From positions 6,307,257-6,371,256 of the forward strand of contig NC_132989.1 in the NCBI RefSeq assembly GCF_048564905.1: a DNA stretch of 64,000 nucleotides, read 5' to 3'. The notes under the pieces are model-generated. The model was given only the letters and a program-made list of their open reading frames with translations. It was not told the origin of the DNA and made no database searches. Within the stretch, counting starts at the first letter, position 1. Each line of letters opens with the position of its first letter. Source of the DNA: Vicugna pacos (Eukaryota > Chordata > Mammalia > Artiodactyla > Camelidae). The position numbers and the translations under genes were made by a program. Of this stretch, positions 63,011 through 64,000 are shown piece by piece.

Positions 63011-64000
63011 TGCTATGCTACCTTTATTTTTGTAAATTTCTTAGTATGACAGAAACTCAGCTAAGTTGGAGCTGACGGAAGATTGGGGAAGAGGGTTCAG
63101 TCCAGGGACACACGACCTCTTTGTCATACCAGACTGTCTGTTGAATATTGACCTCTTGAGGATTTCACCGAATTCCAGGCGAATTGAGCTCTGAAGTTAG
63201 AAGGGTCAGTGTGATCTTGGATGGGAGCCTTCTCATTTAGCGCAGGTTATGGGAGGAGGAAGAAGGAACCAGAGGGGAAACAGTCTGGAAAACTCTAGAA
63301 GATCCCTGTTGGCTTCACCTACATATATTACTTAGTGAGTATTCACAATGTGGGCCACAACCCAAGACAAAAGCCACCATTTCCTATTCCATTTTGGAAT
63401 GGAGGGACAGACAACTCTTCTCAGATTGACCTATAGAAAATCTCTCCTCACTTTTCCTCTCCACCTACCCCTGGGAGAGTGTTTGTTTACTGGTGAGCTG
63501 AGTTGAGCAGAGAACTCTGCAGGAGTCTTCCTTCCCTAAGAGCTTTAATTACAGGAGACTGGGGACAGAGATGTGGCAGCGGAGGGTTCTCTAAGGACTT
63601 GTAAGAACAGAAGTAACTTTCTGAGTTACAGCAGAAGGGAGAACAATGGATGGCAGTGAAAAACGGCAAGTTATAAAACCTCTCAGCTGCGTGCTGGACC
63701 TGGCACATCAAGGGGCTTCTTTCCTAGGGGAGAGGCTCTGCGTTGGCTCCCAGCAAGGAGACCCACCCATCCTCATCCAGCCCTCTCCCACCCTGCTTCC
63801 CTTCTGAAAGAGGGATGTATGATCTCTCTGTGCTTTAACTCTTATTTCTGAAAGGCTTTTTCCTTTTTTCTTTTTTCCCCCCACTATTATACTTTTGTAT
63901 TTTCAAAAATTTTCTGAGTATAAAATTCAAAACTAAAACACAGCTGAAAGTTAACTAGAGTACGAGCATTTTGTAGACTCATTTTATGAATGGGTAGTTT
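63011..64000. other. Right-edge flank, mirrored with the left arm
   Basis: No gene. 63480-63860 is the mirror of 36094-36440. Beyond 63870 the sequence is AT-rich and unassigned. Confidence 0.5.

Larger units (their letters stand above)
50210..63870 (-). repeat. Right arm of the inverted duplication containing OR2V1
   Basis: Homologous in reverse to 36065-44620, but stretched by insertions: a SINE (50531), L1 pieces (51790-52110, 52479-53728), a short L1 tail (55861) and ERV-L plus L1 fossils (57.7-62.8 kb). The mirrored blocks at 63500-63860 put the outer edge at or beyond 63870, and the match may continue past the window. Confidence 0.85.

Overview
This is nuclear DNA of a placental mammal, most likely a camelid (alpaca or camel group). 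It has spliced genes with GT-AG introns, CpG islands, nuclear tRNA genes, single-exon olfactory receptor genes and a dense background of LINE, SINE and LTR fossils. The camelid call rests on several copies of a tRNA-derived SINE with the layout known from camelids (for example 50531-50684, with its own target duplication) and on many L1 tails of the cetartiodactyl type. No search was run, so the species call is an inference. Layout, left to right: old L1 and L2 debris (1-3.75 kb); tRNA-Lys(CUU) and tRNA-Ala(UGC), both on the minus strand (3.9-4.5 kb); a CpG island and the complete seven-exon coding sequence of TRIM7 (6547-14859, plus strand, 506 codons, an open frame across all joins); an orphan CpG island at 17.8-18.1 kb; and then tRNA-Thr(UGU), tRNA-Pro(UGG), tRNA-Val(AAC) and tRNA-Leu(AAG) (18.2-21.5 kb). 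From 21.5 to 36 kb the sequence is gene-poor. It holds an EID1-like processed pseudogene, several solo LTR fossils including an inverted pair, a 441-base pure pyrimidine tract, and L1 and L2 fragments. From about 36 kb to the right edge lies a large inverted duplication. Its left arm carries OR2V2 (minus strand, 37716-38663) and its right arm carries OR2V1 (plus strand, 54806-55753). The two receptors are divergent, head to head. The right arm is stretched by later L1 and ERV-L material. As I recall it, the same set of genes (TRIM7, the tRNA genes, OR2V2, OR2V1) sits in the same relative order and orientation on human 5q35.3, so this is a conserved block read here in the opposite direction. 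The genes do not form one pathway. TRIM7 is a RING/B-box/PRY-SPRY ubiquitin ligase. The six tRNA genes carry intact cloverleaf elements and most have nearby Pol III T-run terminators. The two receptors are odorant GPCRs. The most interesting structure is the receptor duplication. Its arms share a non-coding segment (43.3-44.6 kb and 50.2-51.7 kb) with an O/E(EBF)-like palindrome and a splice-donor consensus, and each receptor has a matching splice acceptor just upstream of its start codon. Together these look like duplicated OR promoters with 5' untranslated exons. The 3' third of the two receptor genes is almost identical even at silent sites, which points to gene conversion.
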